DNA of 64,000 nucleotides from Calliphora vicina (lineage: Eukaryota; Arthropoda; Insecta; Diptera; Calliphoridae), in contig NC_088780.1 of the NCBI RefSeq assembly GCF_958450345.1, positions 40,726,033-40,790,032 on the forward strand. The letters run 5' to 3'. The position numbers and the translations under genes were made by a program. Below, one piece after another: positions 11,654-22,289 of this stretch. A model generated the notes under the pieces. That model was not told the origin of the DNA. It saw only the letters and a list, made by a program, of their open reading frames with translations, and did no database searches. Each line of letters starts with the position of its first letter. The first letter of the stretch is position 1.

Positions 11654-13118
11654 TAGAGCCCTGCATGGGTGACTCTATTTGTCATACACAATGAGTAAGC
11701 ACTCAACTCATTTATTGTTTTGAATATTATTTACAAAGTGTACGTACTTTTGATTTTAATAATTAAAATTTTTGTTCTACTCAATCATTGCGAGTATTAT
11801 TATGTACATATGTGTACGTCTACATTCAAATCGTGTAAGTAAACAACTTACGTATATAAAAAGAATACAAAATAAATATTCTGAATCGAGTTTTAAATGC
11901 CAAAAGAAAAATAATTAAAGCAAATAATAATAAAAAAACATGAAATCCATCGTATACAGAATATTGATTTAAGAAATATAACTGCTGTTTTCGACATAAT
12001 TCGACCCTTTGAAGAAGCCTCGAAGATTTTAGAGGGTATTTCCTCCCTCCAACAATTCATTTGGTCTACATTTATGTAAACAGCCTTCTAAAGAAATGAG
12101 CTGAAAACAATGAGGATATAAGTATTGCCAAGGCTTTGAAAAACGAGCTTAGGCACTACTTGGAAACTGTAATTTTTTCTAATTTGACCATCTGGCATCG
12201 AGTTGCACTATTTCTGTTCCCACCTGCAAACAAATTGTTTCTCTGAAGAAGATCGAAATCTTTTAAAATTGAAATGTATTGAGTTGATACAAAGCCTAAT
12301 ACAGAATTGTGAGCCTATGACAGAACCACAATAACAATCAGTATCTCCAATCTCATCGAAAAATTTAGAACTGTTTTCAGATTTTATTCGATCATCTGAT
12401 TTTCAAACCAACGAGGATTCAGTGGCCTCAGAGTTGAGACGATACTAAACAACAGAAGTGTCCTTTTTTGATGATTTCGACACACTTAAGTGGAGGGATT
12501 CGCATAAGAACGAGTTCCCCTTTTTACACAAATTGAGCTGCCGAATCTTAGCAATACCTGCAAGTAGCGCACCTTCAGAAAGGGTTTTCTCTTGTACCCG
12601 TAACGTAATTTCTGAAAAACGATGCTTGATTGACTCAAATGATATTGCGGCAATATTGGTCTCTTCTTGTGGTCCTTATATTTTATATTTTTCAATTTAC
12701 AGTAGTTTTGCTTACATCTCTAAATAACATTTAAATATAATTATTACATGAGTTAGATTAATAAAATATACATGTAAACAATAATGCGTTTTATTTGTAA
12801 TCTCGCTATAAAAATTCATAAGAATAGTAATTCGTTCAAAGAATTTCATTATAATTAAATCACATTATAAAGCCCTCTATGATTCGATTCACTCGCTGTT
12901 TTGCACTCGATTTGAAACACAGAAACACTCTCAATACTCACATAATGCTATACTCTTTACATTCATGTATTTTGCTTTATTTGAAATTTTTGTCAAATAC
13001 GTTTTTGTTTTGAATAAATTATTATATTCATTCAAAAAACAATGAGTGAGTCAAAAACAGTGCTTGAAAAAAATTAAATGTTTTAAAATATTATTTAAGT
13101 CACTCATGCAGGGCTCTA
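11654..13118 (+). mobile_element. hAT transposon, decayed
   Basis: The termini TAGAGCCCTGCATG and the inverse CATGCAGGGCTCTA are flanked by exact GTACTAAC duplications at 11646-11653 and 13119-13126 (nTnnnnAn pattern). Subterminal TGAGTNAGNACTCA-like motifs occur on both sides. The interior holds a hAT transposase remnant at 11990-12727 in the plus orientation. At 1.47 kb it is about half the usual 2.5-3.5 kb of an autonomous hAT, so the 5' half of the gene has been lost. Confidence 0.93.
11990..12727 (+). pseudogene. hAT transposase, C-terminal half, broken
   Basis: The last 89 codons (12458-12727) carry the hAT C-terminal dimerisation block. A WRDSHKNEFPFLHKL segment is followed by ILAIPASSAPSERVFS, the best conserved hAT signature, then EKR and the downstream helix. 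Upstream the same general region gives FDIIRPFEEASKILEG and a SDFQTNEDSVASELRRY-like piece. Several stops and frame changes separate them, including a TAA just before the final block. The N-terminal BED finger and most of the RNase-H-like core are absent. The protein would not be functional. Confidence 0.88.
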
Positions 13119-13126
13119 GTACTAAC

Positions 13127-14692
13127 TATTTTATTTTTCGATGAAATTTTAAAATAAAATTTAAAAAATCAAATAATGCAAATTTAAAGTTTTATTTAAC
13201 ACTTAAATAGTGAAGCTAGAAGGACGAAATTTCGGTATGTGGTATTCCATAATTAAGTTTTTGACGCACTATTTTCTTAAAAAAATAATATTGAAAACCT
13301 AAATAGATATTAAAGGATACAAATTTTAAAGGACCTTTTTGACATATTTTGATCCTGTCAGAATAAAATAAAAATAATTTCCAATTCTTCTTGTTCATTG
13401 ACATTAAATTTGACATTGTTTGATCAGTAGAAGTATTTTAAAATATTTTTTGAAAAATTTATAATAATACTATATTTTTTTTGTTTATGATTTTTTAGAC
13501 TTTATTACTTACAAAGTAAGTTTTTAAAAAAGTCATTAGTTGTAGCTTTGTAAGCGAAGTTTTTGCTGGAATGTTTGAGGGAATGTTGAAGAAAAGTCTA
13601 GGACTCAATAGCAGAAAAAATTTCCCAAAAAGTTCTTGGCATGTGTCCAGTTATTTTTGGCCTAATTTGGCATCCTGTCATTATGTTAAGCAGGATACAA
13701 GAATAATAATGTGATGTTTGTACCAAGAGTGGCAAATCCTCCAAACTGACAGCAACAAAGGCCAGTGGAGATATATTGGGCTCTCATATAATACAATTGA
13801 AGAGCATAAAAGCTGTCCAAAAGTGTAGTAGATTTTAAACGGATATGGACTTCCGTAAATGGTTCATAAATTCATCACTAGTGATTTGAACTATAATTTT
13901 TTTTTTGTAATATTTTTAGATTTAATTAAAAAAAACCTTTAAAACATCAAATGAATGATAAAAACAAACCAGAATGACTCCTATTTCCAATGCTATGTGC
14001 CTGTTACATTTTTTTCTGCAGATTCGAATTTCAAATGATTTTTATATTACTATACACAATTTTTTCCACTTGAAACTAAAACAACTTGTTGAGTTTTGTA
14101 ATTAAATAAATGTATATAAAACCACAGACAAACTAAAACCACTTCAAAGGATTCTTGTAAATAAATATGACGTGTTGCAACAAAAGGGTATAGGGTACTC
14201 ACTTAGATCATTTAAACCGATTATAAAACAATTATTGTTGTAATTTTTGCCATAACTCTGCCTAATGAATGAAGTGGATTGAATGAATTTATAACTTTAT
14301 TTATGGTTAGCGGGTGTAAATGTTTGTAATGATTTTCATAATTAAACGTATAATTGACTTAAGTTTCTAATTACTTATGGATGTAGTTGTGTTTGTAAAT
14401 TACTTTGTTTGTAAGTTGCCCACACGCACATATGAAAGTGTAAGTATGTGTGAAAAAGTATGAGTGTGTATAAATGTGTGGGGTAATATTGAAAATTGTG
14501 TGTAATTAGGGTAACATTTATGTATTGCAAGGGCATGTTTAGTTAAAAACTACTAATGATCGATACGTTATGTAAGTTGTTTTCTGTTTAATTAAATCAA
14601 ATTAATTGTTAAATATTGTATTGGCCAAACTGATCAGTATTTAAGAAGTTCCTTTAAATGAATTTAATTTTTTTGCCCAATATATAAATTTA
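13127..14692. other. No gene seen
   Basis: AT-rich sequence. A short stretch at about 13705-13835 translates on plus as a protein-like KCDVCTKSGKSSKLTATKA run, but it has no start, no recognised family and no neighbours supporting it. The 14380-14480 segment is GT-rich (GTGTGTATAAATGTGTG). Confidence 0.45.
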
Positions 14693-15335
14693 ATAATAAT
14701 AATAATAATAATAGGACTTGCTCTAAAATTATTTTAGGGCTACCTCATTGTGGGCATAGGCTCTCAATAAGAAATCTCCATCTGGAGCGTATACTTGCAA
14801 TACTTCTTAATTCTATCAAGTTAACTATCTTTCTATCATTAAAAACAGGCAGCTTGTTAATTTCATTTAATGTTGACCGTCGCCAAGAGTTGTTCGGCCT
14901 TCCTCGTCTTCTTGCACCCTGGGGGTTATATGTTAGCGCTCTTTGGCATATGTTGTCATCTTCCCTTCTAAGTGTATGCCCTATCCAGCCAAGTTTACGT
15001 CTTCGGATTTCGCAGTTTATATCACTCATATTTGTTATGGCGAGCAGTTGAGCATTTGTAATTGTATTAGGCCAGTAAATTCCAAGTATTATGCGGAGGC
15101 ATCTGTTGGTAAAAACTTGCATTTTACGCTTAATTTCTTCAGTTACAAGCCATATTTCGCATCCATATAATAGGACGGACAGCACACATGCTGAAAATAT
15201 GTTCAACTTGGTCTTTTTGCTGTATTCATTTGATTTCCAAGTTTTCGATAATATGGCAAAAGCACCTCTTGCTTTTCGTATTCTTGTCGTGACATCGAGA
15301 AGGGCACCTCCATTTATGAATTTTATTAAAATCTG
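14693..15335 (-). mobile_element. Truncated LINE with TAA-repeat tail
   Basis: The reverse transcriptase 3' end at 14745-15335 reads toward low coordinates and is followed by a short 3' UTR and an (ATT)n/(TAA)n tract at 14693-14714. That order (coding end, short UTR, simple-repeat tail) is typical of several non-LTR clades with microsatellite tails. The 5' side stops abruptly at about 15335, consistent with 5' truncation during target-primed reverse transcription. Confidence 0.8.
14745..15335 (-). pseudogene. Non-LTR reverse transcriptase, C-terminal end
   Basis: The frame stays open from about 15335 to the stop at 14745 and covers the region after the catalytic core. Landmarks are LLYGCEIW (thumb region), CLRIILGIYWPNTITN, an IRRRKLGWIGHTLRRE block and GARRRGRPNNSWRR. 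The combination of R-K-GWIGHTLR and RGRP-WRR is familiar from RTE- and CR1-like LINE proteins; I do not assign a clade. The palm with its catalytic aspartates is missing, so this copy cannot retrotranspose. The frame is otherwise intact, suggesting modest age. The plus-strand ORFs overlapping it are shadows. Confidence 0.85.
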
Positions 15336-15440
15336 AAAGAATTCAGAATGAACTAAATTGAATTCAATCGTTTCTTCGAAAAAATATAATACCCTACACT
15401 AAGTAAATGACCAATCTATATATGTAATCACCTATATAGT

Positions 15441-15787
15441 GTTACAAGTTTTTTAACAATATTATAGTCACAGTAACTATTTACATGATTATGGTAACCA
15501 TAATATGGTTAATTTACGATTAAACAAGTATATATTTGTGGCACCCATATTTATGATGAATAATTTTATCATAATATGTTGTTCTCAGATTATGATACTC
15601 ATAAGCCGAGAGCAACATAATATGGTAAGTCTTTCATCATATAAATGGTTGTCACAAACATATACTTGTTTACTGTAACCATATATATGGTTGATACAAT
15701 CATGTGAATCATAAATTAACCATATTATGTTTACCACAATCATGTAAATAGTTACTGTGACTATAATATTGTTCAAAAACTTGTAAC
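15441..15787. repeat. 347-bp palindromic MITE
   Basis: The left end GTTACAAGTTTTTTAACAAT and the right end, its inverse ending CTTGTAAC, pair with a few mismatches and small indels. Pairing continues inward through GTCACAGTAACTATTTACATG and ACCATAATATGGTT blocks to a centre near 15605. No ORF is credible. No clear target duplication was found, and the superfamily is unassigned. Confidence 0.8.
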
Positions 15788-16316
15788 ATTATTGAAATGG
15801 TTACAGTTAACATGCACAACAATATTTTTCTCTGCGTGTGGGTTCCAACATTTTTAAGAGATTTCAGTGGTGCTTATATGGGAGCTATGATCAAGTCGAG
15901 AAATTATGTCGAGTGATTTGTGTCTGTCCAGGTTCTTCAAAGATATGTTTCCTTTGAAATGGGCGAAACTTCTAATACACTGTGCAACAAGAAAATCTTT
16001 CTCGAATGAGACCAACGGGAAATGAAACTAGATATTTAGTATACCAAAACCCCCAAAGGGTTTTTAAAAGTTAGCTCGTGTTTTAAAGTTATTCGCCTTT
16101 AAAGTTCAGCTTTTTTGAGTAAAAATTTTTCATATATATTTTATGAATAATCTATTGAATTAAGTCAATATTTATATAAAGTAATTTTAGTTGAATGTTC
16201 TAGTCCTAATATACTTAAAATTCATTAATTTTAACACCTTTTGCAGATTTATTTTTTTATTTTTATAGTTTTTGGTACTTAGATACACAATTACCAATTT
16301 TTGGAGAATTGCTGAA

Positions 16317-16760
16317 TATTGCTGTAAAAGTATTGAGTAGTGGGTATCGTGTATCGAGTATTTGCCAATACTTAAAAGTAGTTACTCAATACTTTTAGAC
16401 TTGTATTTTTACAATTTAATTTATTTAAATTTAACGGTTATGGTGCAAAAAATGCATCTCTACTATAAATACAACTGAAATCAATATTAGAAATGCAACT
16501 CTTAGCGTAAACAATTTTCAAATCAGAATAAAATATTATTAAAAAAACTGGAATAATAGTTAAAAAGTTCAAAATATTTATTGATATAATCTTGTAAACC
16601 TAAAATGTTTCTGCTAATACATTACCGAAAAGCAGAAAAATATGTATATCGTTTTTAAATTTAAAAAAATCCGTTAAAAGTATCGAATAGTATTGAGTAC
16701 CCAAACAAAAAGTGTTGAGTAGTATTGAGTAATCAAAAGAAGTAGAATGTTACAGCACTA
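16317..16760. mobile_element. Nested hAT-like MITE (444 bp)
   Basis: The left end TATTGCTGTAA and the right end (inverse TAGTGCTGTAA) are flanked by exact TTGCTGAA octamers at 16309-16316 and 16761-16768, fitting nTnnnnAn. Subterminal sequence on both sides repeats a TATTGAGTA(G/C) motif many times. This is a common hAT subterminal layout. It has no coding capacity and interrupts the 5' region of the larger transposon. Confidence 0.85.
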
Positions 16761-16936
16761 TTGCTGAACAAAGTATTAAGATGTTTTAATATTTTGAAAT
16801 CAAATCGTAGTTACCTGTTATAATAGTGCAACTTTTTGTGAATTTGAGAACCATTATTTGTTAATAAAGTGAAAAGAAGTTTTTAAATAAAGTTAATTAC
16901 TAAAAAAAATATTTTTAATTTAATAAAGTTTGTGAA

Positions 16937-17410
16937 ATGTCTTGCAATATAAACAATTTTTGTTACGTTTGTGGCCATTTCACACCACAAATGTTAAAAC
17001 ATGGTTCGTTTACAGAAGAATTTATATCTGTTGGGTAAAAATAGGTCTGACAGCTATCAGAGATCTGTTAACGCAATGATGAATGCTTTTTCTAAAATAG
17101 GCGTTAATATGTCGCTCAAAATTCATTACCTACATCATCATCTAGACCAAATTGCAATGCCATTTGAAATGAGGTAATTTTTAATATACATATATCTTTT
17201 TTCCCCAATACATTTTAACACAAATTTTGCAGATATCGAGGAAAAAAGTCTCCCGATGCTGTATTAGCGGAAATTTGTTGGTGGAGCAAGAACTTGCATT
17301 ACGATGATGAAGGAGAAGAAAACACAGGAAGTGAACTACAAAATTTGTCTACTTCAAATTCTGGTTCTACAGAGCATCCATCAGAGCAGAAAAGACCTCG
17401 AACTATATAA
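16937..17410 (+). pseudogene. MSLKIH-family TE gene, internally deleted, one intron
   Basis: The start at 16937 gives MSCNINNFCYVCGHFTPQ, an N-terminal C-VCG...TP block that I recall from the same uncharacterised family. That frame ends at TAA 17036-17038. From 17031 an overlapping frame reads LGKNRSDSYQRSV, then GVNMSLKIHYLHHHLD, so a deletion with frame change joins the N- and C-terminal parts. A GT...AG intron-like gap (17174-17232, 59 bases) precedes RYRGKKSPDAVLAEICWW and an acidic, Ser/Thr-rich tail ending at 17410. The ERFHQD block seen at 8981-9388 is missing here. It sits inside intact TIRs, which ties this protein family to a DNA transposon. Confidence 0.7.
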
Positions 17411-17639
17411 TGTAGTTCATTTTTATATAAACTATGTAAAAAAAAATACAAATTAAATTTTAAAAATTAAATGTATATGAAAAATTTTTTTCTCAAAAAA
17501 GCTGAATTTTAAAGTCGCATAACTTTAAAATACGAGCTAACTTTTTAAAACCCTTTGGGGGTTTTGGTCTACTGATGTTCTACTATAACTTCCCGTTGGT
17601 CTCATTCGGGAAAGATGGAGAAGGAGATGAATTCGTTGG

Positions 17640-18019
17640 CTCTATAATTTAGGACTAGCTACAGAGTATAATGATCGGCTCTCGGTCGGTTACGCGATTA
17701 TATGTTGTGCAATCTCCTCCATTTGCGAAATAACGGTATATCTCGAAAACAAGAGCTATCGAAAAACATGTACATATGTGTTAAATTTACTTGAAATTTC
17801 TTCAAAATTGCGACATGTACTTTGCGAACAAGAATTACATAGCCAGCCAGCCAGACGAACGTACAGACGGACATCGTTTTATCGTCTCAGAAACTTATTC
17901 TGAGTCGATCGATATAAATAGGTATACGGACGATCGAATTTGCAGTGACTGTGAACGGCATTCGTTACATGAACATGATAACGGAGATCTTGTGACCTCA
18001 AATGGATATTGACTGATTA
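17640..18019. repeat. Dispersed repeat D/E relative with GTCCGT-type core
   Basis: CCAGCCAGCCAGACGAACG, an ACAGACGGACATCG core and a TTCTGAGTCGATCGATAT block match the orientation and order of phrases at 38720-38810 read on the other strand. It is non-coding; the 73-codon frame at 17791-18012 is a by-product. Confidence 0.55.
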
Positions 18020-18975
18020 GAAATAAAGATTTAACGAATCTCTTACTGTAATCTATATAAATATTTACTAAATTTCCTACATTTAACAAAATTAAGTTTT
18101 GTTTTATTTTTTTTACTACAAAACTAATATGTAAATTTATTCCGTCGTCTATTTTCGTCCACTTGAAACTTTATTTCATCACATTTGAATTTCTTTTCCT
18201 CTAAGATTCATAAATAACTAAAATCCTTCAAATAAACAATGTTTTTGTTGCTGGAGGAAAATTTTTCCTATCAATATAAAGCATTCAATTACAAAGACTT
18301 GAAGAGGGAATAAACTCTAGAGAAAAAATCTTTTTTAATGCTGACATATTGCCACTGGTACAATGTTTTATAACCTCTTTGGCAAACAACAAGGGAAAAA
18401 ACAACAGCAGTAACATAAAACAAAGAAAAAGAAAAATATTGACAATAAAACAAAATTCAAATTGAAGAAAAAAAAAAGAAATTGGAAAATAGTATAGAAG
18501 AGTGTAAAGAAAATGTGAAGGAAAAAATGTGTACGTAGATGGCATGTATGCAGGAAATCAGTCTGAAAATTATTTTTGAAATCTAACACAGGTTGCTCTT
18601 AGTTTTCAGATATGATTTCTCTGGAAAATGTTAGCTATCACAGATATTTAAAGCTATTTAGATTTTTTTTAAAAGAGACCCATAAATTTCAAATATTCGA
18701 ACAATGACTAATAGTTGAAATGACTTTGCTAAATAAAGTTTTAATTTGATTACATTAGAAGAACCTTTTCTGAGCTACCTGTTAGGTATGCATTATTCGA
18801 TGTAAAAGCAAATATACATTTTCATTCATTTTCCAGCTACTTGGCTCAAAAAGAGTTCCATAGAAAATATTTCTATTGTGTGATTCTTTCTTTTTTTCAT
18901 AATTTGTTCTTCCACTTGCACATACAAACATGAGCAGCCACAACAGCAATCAAATTTTCAAGCACATAAAATGCA
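18020..18975. other. No gene seen
   Basis: A purine-rich A/G stretch at 18400-18530 creates long hydrophobic antisense frames that are not credible genes. No terminal repeats were recognised. Confidence 0.5.
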
Positions 18976-19078
18976 TAGACGTTTTTGTACAATCATCATC
19001 ATCATCAAATGCTAAACGACGATGTTGGTGATGATGATGACGTTGACGTTAGAGTCTACTGCTGTTGCTGCTACTACC
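18976..19078. repeat. Low-complexity CAT/GAT/CTG trinucleotide region
   Basis: CATCATCATCATCA, then GATGATGATGACG and CTGTTGCTGCTACTACC runs occur within 100 bases. Such clustered trinucleotides are common in fly non-coding DNA near or within genes. No open frame runs through it. Confidence 0.75.
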
Positions 19079-19429
19079 ACTGCTTTTACATTGTAGTACT
19101 AGCTAGTTAGTAAAACTACTACAATAAACTAAAAGACAAGTTGTCATAAATTAATTGCATATCAGTGTAATTATGAAAACTTTGACATACTTTTTTTCTT
19201 GCCTGATGAATCCACATAAACGTAATAGCAGACGTATGCAAGTACTTACAAACACTTGTACTGATAAACGACGACATAGATCAGAGCTGATTAATTACAT
19301 TTATGAAAGGATCTGGTACTTAACGTTTAAATGTGGTACTAAGATGTATGTTATTAAGTTGTGATTTATAGAATAACAAAACTGCAAATTTTACGGAATT
19401 AAAAATCAATAAAAAAGGTAAAAAATATA
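19079..19429. other. No gene seen
   Basis: AT-rich. A 69-codon frame at 19155-19364 resembles no known protein. Confidence 0.45.
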
Positions 19430-19920
19430 TGGGGCATTTCATGTAAGTGACCAATTGTTTGAAATCGACGTCTTCTGATGTCTTTGAACCAAGGTAAAAT
19501 ATTTATTTTGATAGATATCCCACTCGCATCCCACTAAGCGACCAAATAGGTGTTCAAGGAAAATATCTAAGAAAAAAAGGCCCATTTTTTAAAAAAATGT
19601 CAAAAAAGTTATTGATTTCGGAAAAAAAATATTAAAATTTTTTTATTTTTTTTTTAAATATTTTTTTCGAAAGATTGAAGAAAGAGCTATATAAACAGAT
19701 TTTGCTAAGAACAATAGGTAATAAGTTACATGAATAAGAACTGATACCTGTTTGACCAAAATGTCAAACTTTGACCACCTCTAACTCAGATAGTTCACGA
19801 CCGATCTTATTGAAAAATTGTGTATGAATTATTATCCAATAGAACTTACCTTTGCCTAAATTTCATCCTGATCGGAAGACATCGATTTCAAAAGATGGTT
19901 CACTTGACATGAAATGCCCA
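19430..19920. mobile_element. Foldback family B, short copy
   Basis: It begins TGGGGCATTTCATG and ends with the inverse CATGAAATGCCCA. It keeps a single GATATCCCACTCGCATCCCAC unit and the ATCGGAAGACATCGATTTC terminal block of family B. It is flanked by TA on each side (19428-19429 and 19921-19922), which could be a 2-bp duplication but is weak evidence in AT-rich DNA. At 491 bp against 2567 bp for the full copy, most of the tandem units are absent. Confidence 0.85.
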
Positions 19921-19941
19921 TATGTATTAATTGATGTATAC

Positions 19942-21099
19942 TAGGGTGGCCCCAAAATTTAAGTTGCGGATGTTCCCACCTAAAATGAAAATTTGATTCA
20001 TTCTAAGACTACGTTTTGAATTTTTTTCGTCCTGGGGTCAATATTTGGCGAGCTGGATCGAAGGATAAAAAGGTCCTTTTTTGGGGTTTTTTACATTTTT
20101 TCCATATTTCTTCCAAAGGAAGTATATGTAAATTTGGTATCATATGAAAGGTCTTTGAGAGACGCATTCAATTGGTTAAAAGAAATTTAAAAAAAAAAAT
20201 TTTAATTAAAAAATTTTAAAAATTTTCGACAAAATTTTAGTTTTTTTTAATTTTTTCATGGAATTTATTCAAATACATAGATGAAATTTCTTGATCATAA
20301 ACATCATGTAATTTCACCGAAATGGTTTTTCTTGTTTTTTAAAATTCAGTCCAGTTCAATGTTTATTCAAATTTGTTTAAACCCAATTTCATCCCTATCT
20401 GTTAAGCAGTTTTTCACATGTTACTTAAAATTAACAACAACATTCCAAAGGAATAACATTAAAATAATCATTATAGCGCGATGTATAGTAAATGTTTTAG
20501 CTTAAATTTAAATATTCGTAGTGTAACAAAAGAAAAGTATAAGAATTTATACATCAATGGAAAGCTTATAAAATTTGAGTTATTTTGATGCCCATACATA
20601 TACTATGAATTGAGTACAGAGATTGTCAGATAGGGATGAAATTAGGTTTAAACAAATTTGAATAAATATTGAACTGGATTGAATTTTAAAAAACGAGAAA
20701 AACCATTTCGGTGAAATTACATGATGTTTATGATCAAGAAATTTCATCTATGTATTTGAATAAATTCTATGAAAAAATTAAAAAAAACTAAAATTTTGTC
20801 GAAAATTTTTAAAATTTTTTAATTAAAATTTTTTTTTTTTAAATTTCTTTTAACTAATTCAATGCGTCTCTCAAAGACCTTTCATATGATACCAAATTTA
20901 CATATACTTCCTTTGGAAGAAATATGTAAAAAATGTAAAAAACCTCAAAAAAGGACCTTTTTATCCTTTGATCCAGCTCGCCAAATATTGACCAAAGGAC
21001 GAAAAAATTTCAAAACGTAGTCTTAGAATGAATCAAATTTTCATTTTAGGCGGGAACATCGATACCTTATTTTTTCTCCATACAAACGGGGCCACCCTA
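19942..21099. mobile_element. Foldback element with TAGGGTGGCCCC ends (1.16 kb)
   Basis: Exact 8-bp duplications ATGTATAC lie at 19934-19941 and 21100-21107. The arms of about 460 bases are near-perfect inverses around a central ~220 bases (about 20402-20622). The first ten terminal bases equal those of family A, but the rest of the arm does not. Arm landmarks are AATGAAAATTTGATTCATTC, CAATATTTGGCGAGCTGGAT and GGAAGTATATGTAAATTTGG. A decayed relative occupies 4348-6655. There is no transposase; the 74-codon frame at 20281-20505 lies within an arm. Confidence 0.93.
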
Positions 21100-21169
21100 A
21101 TGTATACGCATTATATAATTGTCTAATTAAATATCAAGTATACGCAGTGTGTATTAACAGCTAAAATAT

Positions 21170-21365
21170 CTTTCATGTCAAGTGCACCAACTTTTGAAAA
21201 CGATGTCTTACAATCGGGATGAAATTTGCACTAAGGTAAATCCTATTGGATAGTAATTCAGACACAATTATTCAACAATATCGGTCGGGAACTCTCTGAG
21301 TTAGAAGAGGTCAAAATTTGAAATTATGGCGAAATAGGTGTTTTTTCTCATCTATGTAACTTATT
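21170..21365. repeat. Foldback family B terminal fragment
   Basis: TTCATGTCAAGTGCACCAAC, GATGAAATTTGCACTAAGG and GGGAACTCTCTGAGTTA match the left terminal block of family B (1487-1680) in order. It breaks off at TATGTAACTTATTACC and is followed about 25 bases later by family A. Confidence 0.85.
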
Positions 21366-21389
21366 ACCAAAATTTTACATTTTGAAAAT

Positions 21390-22210
21390 AAGACGTGCCG
21401 CAAGCCCTCTGATGGTTTGAGATATGGCAATTTTTTCAGTTTTTGTAAAAATTTGTCATTAAGAAATTACTCTTGCAATATAATTTAAAAGAATAGAAAT
21501 GTGTTCGTTCTAATGAGATGTAATTGATAAAAAATTTTAAAGTTATTAAAAATTCCCCAGGCCATTAACGTGTCTCAGGCCACTAGAACAAGAAATGTAC
21601 GAACAAAATTAACATATTTTTAGAAATATTAAAATAAAAGCTTATATTTACTTAAAATATATCCATGTTTACTTGTATATGAGTTTTTGTCTTCGTAGGA
21701 TACCGCTAAACTATTCGCAGTAATGACCAAAAAAATTTAATTTTTTTAAATGCAGTTTCAAAACTTCATTTCCAAATTTTTCAAAATTTAGTTAAACGAA
21801 TTTCAGAATTTTTTGATCATCTCACTGGAATTTATTGGAAATATAATAGGGAAGAAAAATATGAAAAAAGTATAACCTATTGTTTTTCCGTACCTGCGAT
21901 TTAAATTTTGCGATTTTCGAGAAAACTAATTTTTTGGCCATATTTTTGCAAATGAGCCCAATTTCCTTACTGTTATGAATTTTAAGTAAAACCTATTCAG
22001 AATATTATAGTCCAGATAATTATCAATATACTGTGAAAGTTTTACTCAAATTGAAAAACGTTAAACCTTAAATCGAGAGGGTCAAAAGTCAAATTGTTCA
22101 ATATTTGGAATTTTTTAATTAAATATAGCGAAATGTTATTTATTTTTGGGCCGATTTTGATGAAACTTAAGAAAAATATAACATAACACAGTTGTTTATA
22201 AAATGTTGGT
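21390..22210 (+). repeat. Foldback family A arm fragment
   Basis: From AAGACGTGCCGCAAGCCCTC to AAAAATATAACATAA it follows the left arm of 9458-11559 in order, with numerous substitutions and small indels. Both the TAGGG terminus and the opposite arm are missing. It is older than the complete copy. Confidence 0.87.
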
Positions 22211-22289
22211 ATTACGAAATTTTAGACATTTAATTTTTAGTTATGTTTAATTATACACTATGTTCATTATATAATTTTACCCTACACGA

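Larger units (their letters stand above)
15995..17616 (+). mobile_element. 1.6 kb DNA transposon with ~125-bp TIRs and MSLKIH-family gene
   Basis: The left terminus ATCTTTCTCGAATGAGACC and the right terminus (inverse of ATCTTTCCCGAATGAGACC) begin inverted repeats of roughly 125 bases. Shared internal blocks include AACCCCCAAAGGGTTTT, AGTTAGCTCG and CAGCTTTTTTGAG. Between them lie a nested MITE (16317-16760) and a small spliced gene remnant (16937-17410). No obvious target duplication is visible at the ends: the flanks are GAAA and GGAG. Known superfamily is not recognised from the termini. If the MITE is subtracted the element is about 1.17 kb. Confidence 0.85.

Noticed and set aside
13705..13835. 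Protein-like KCDVCTKSGKSS run
   Set aside because: No start, no family, and the alternative frame reads equally well. Not enough to call an exon.
14854..15336. Four overlapping plus-strand frames at the LINE fragment
   Set aside because: The minus strand carries recognisable reverse transcriptase motifs across the same bases.
18285..18589. Two hydrophobic minus frames that could be membrane peptides
   Set aside because: They are the complement of an A/G-rich stretch. Both overlapping frames give similar F/L-rich strings, as expected from composition.
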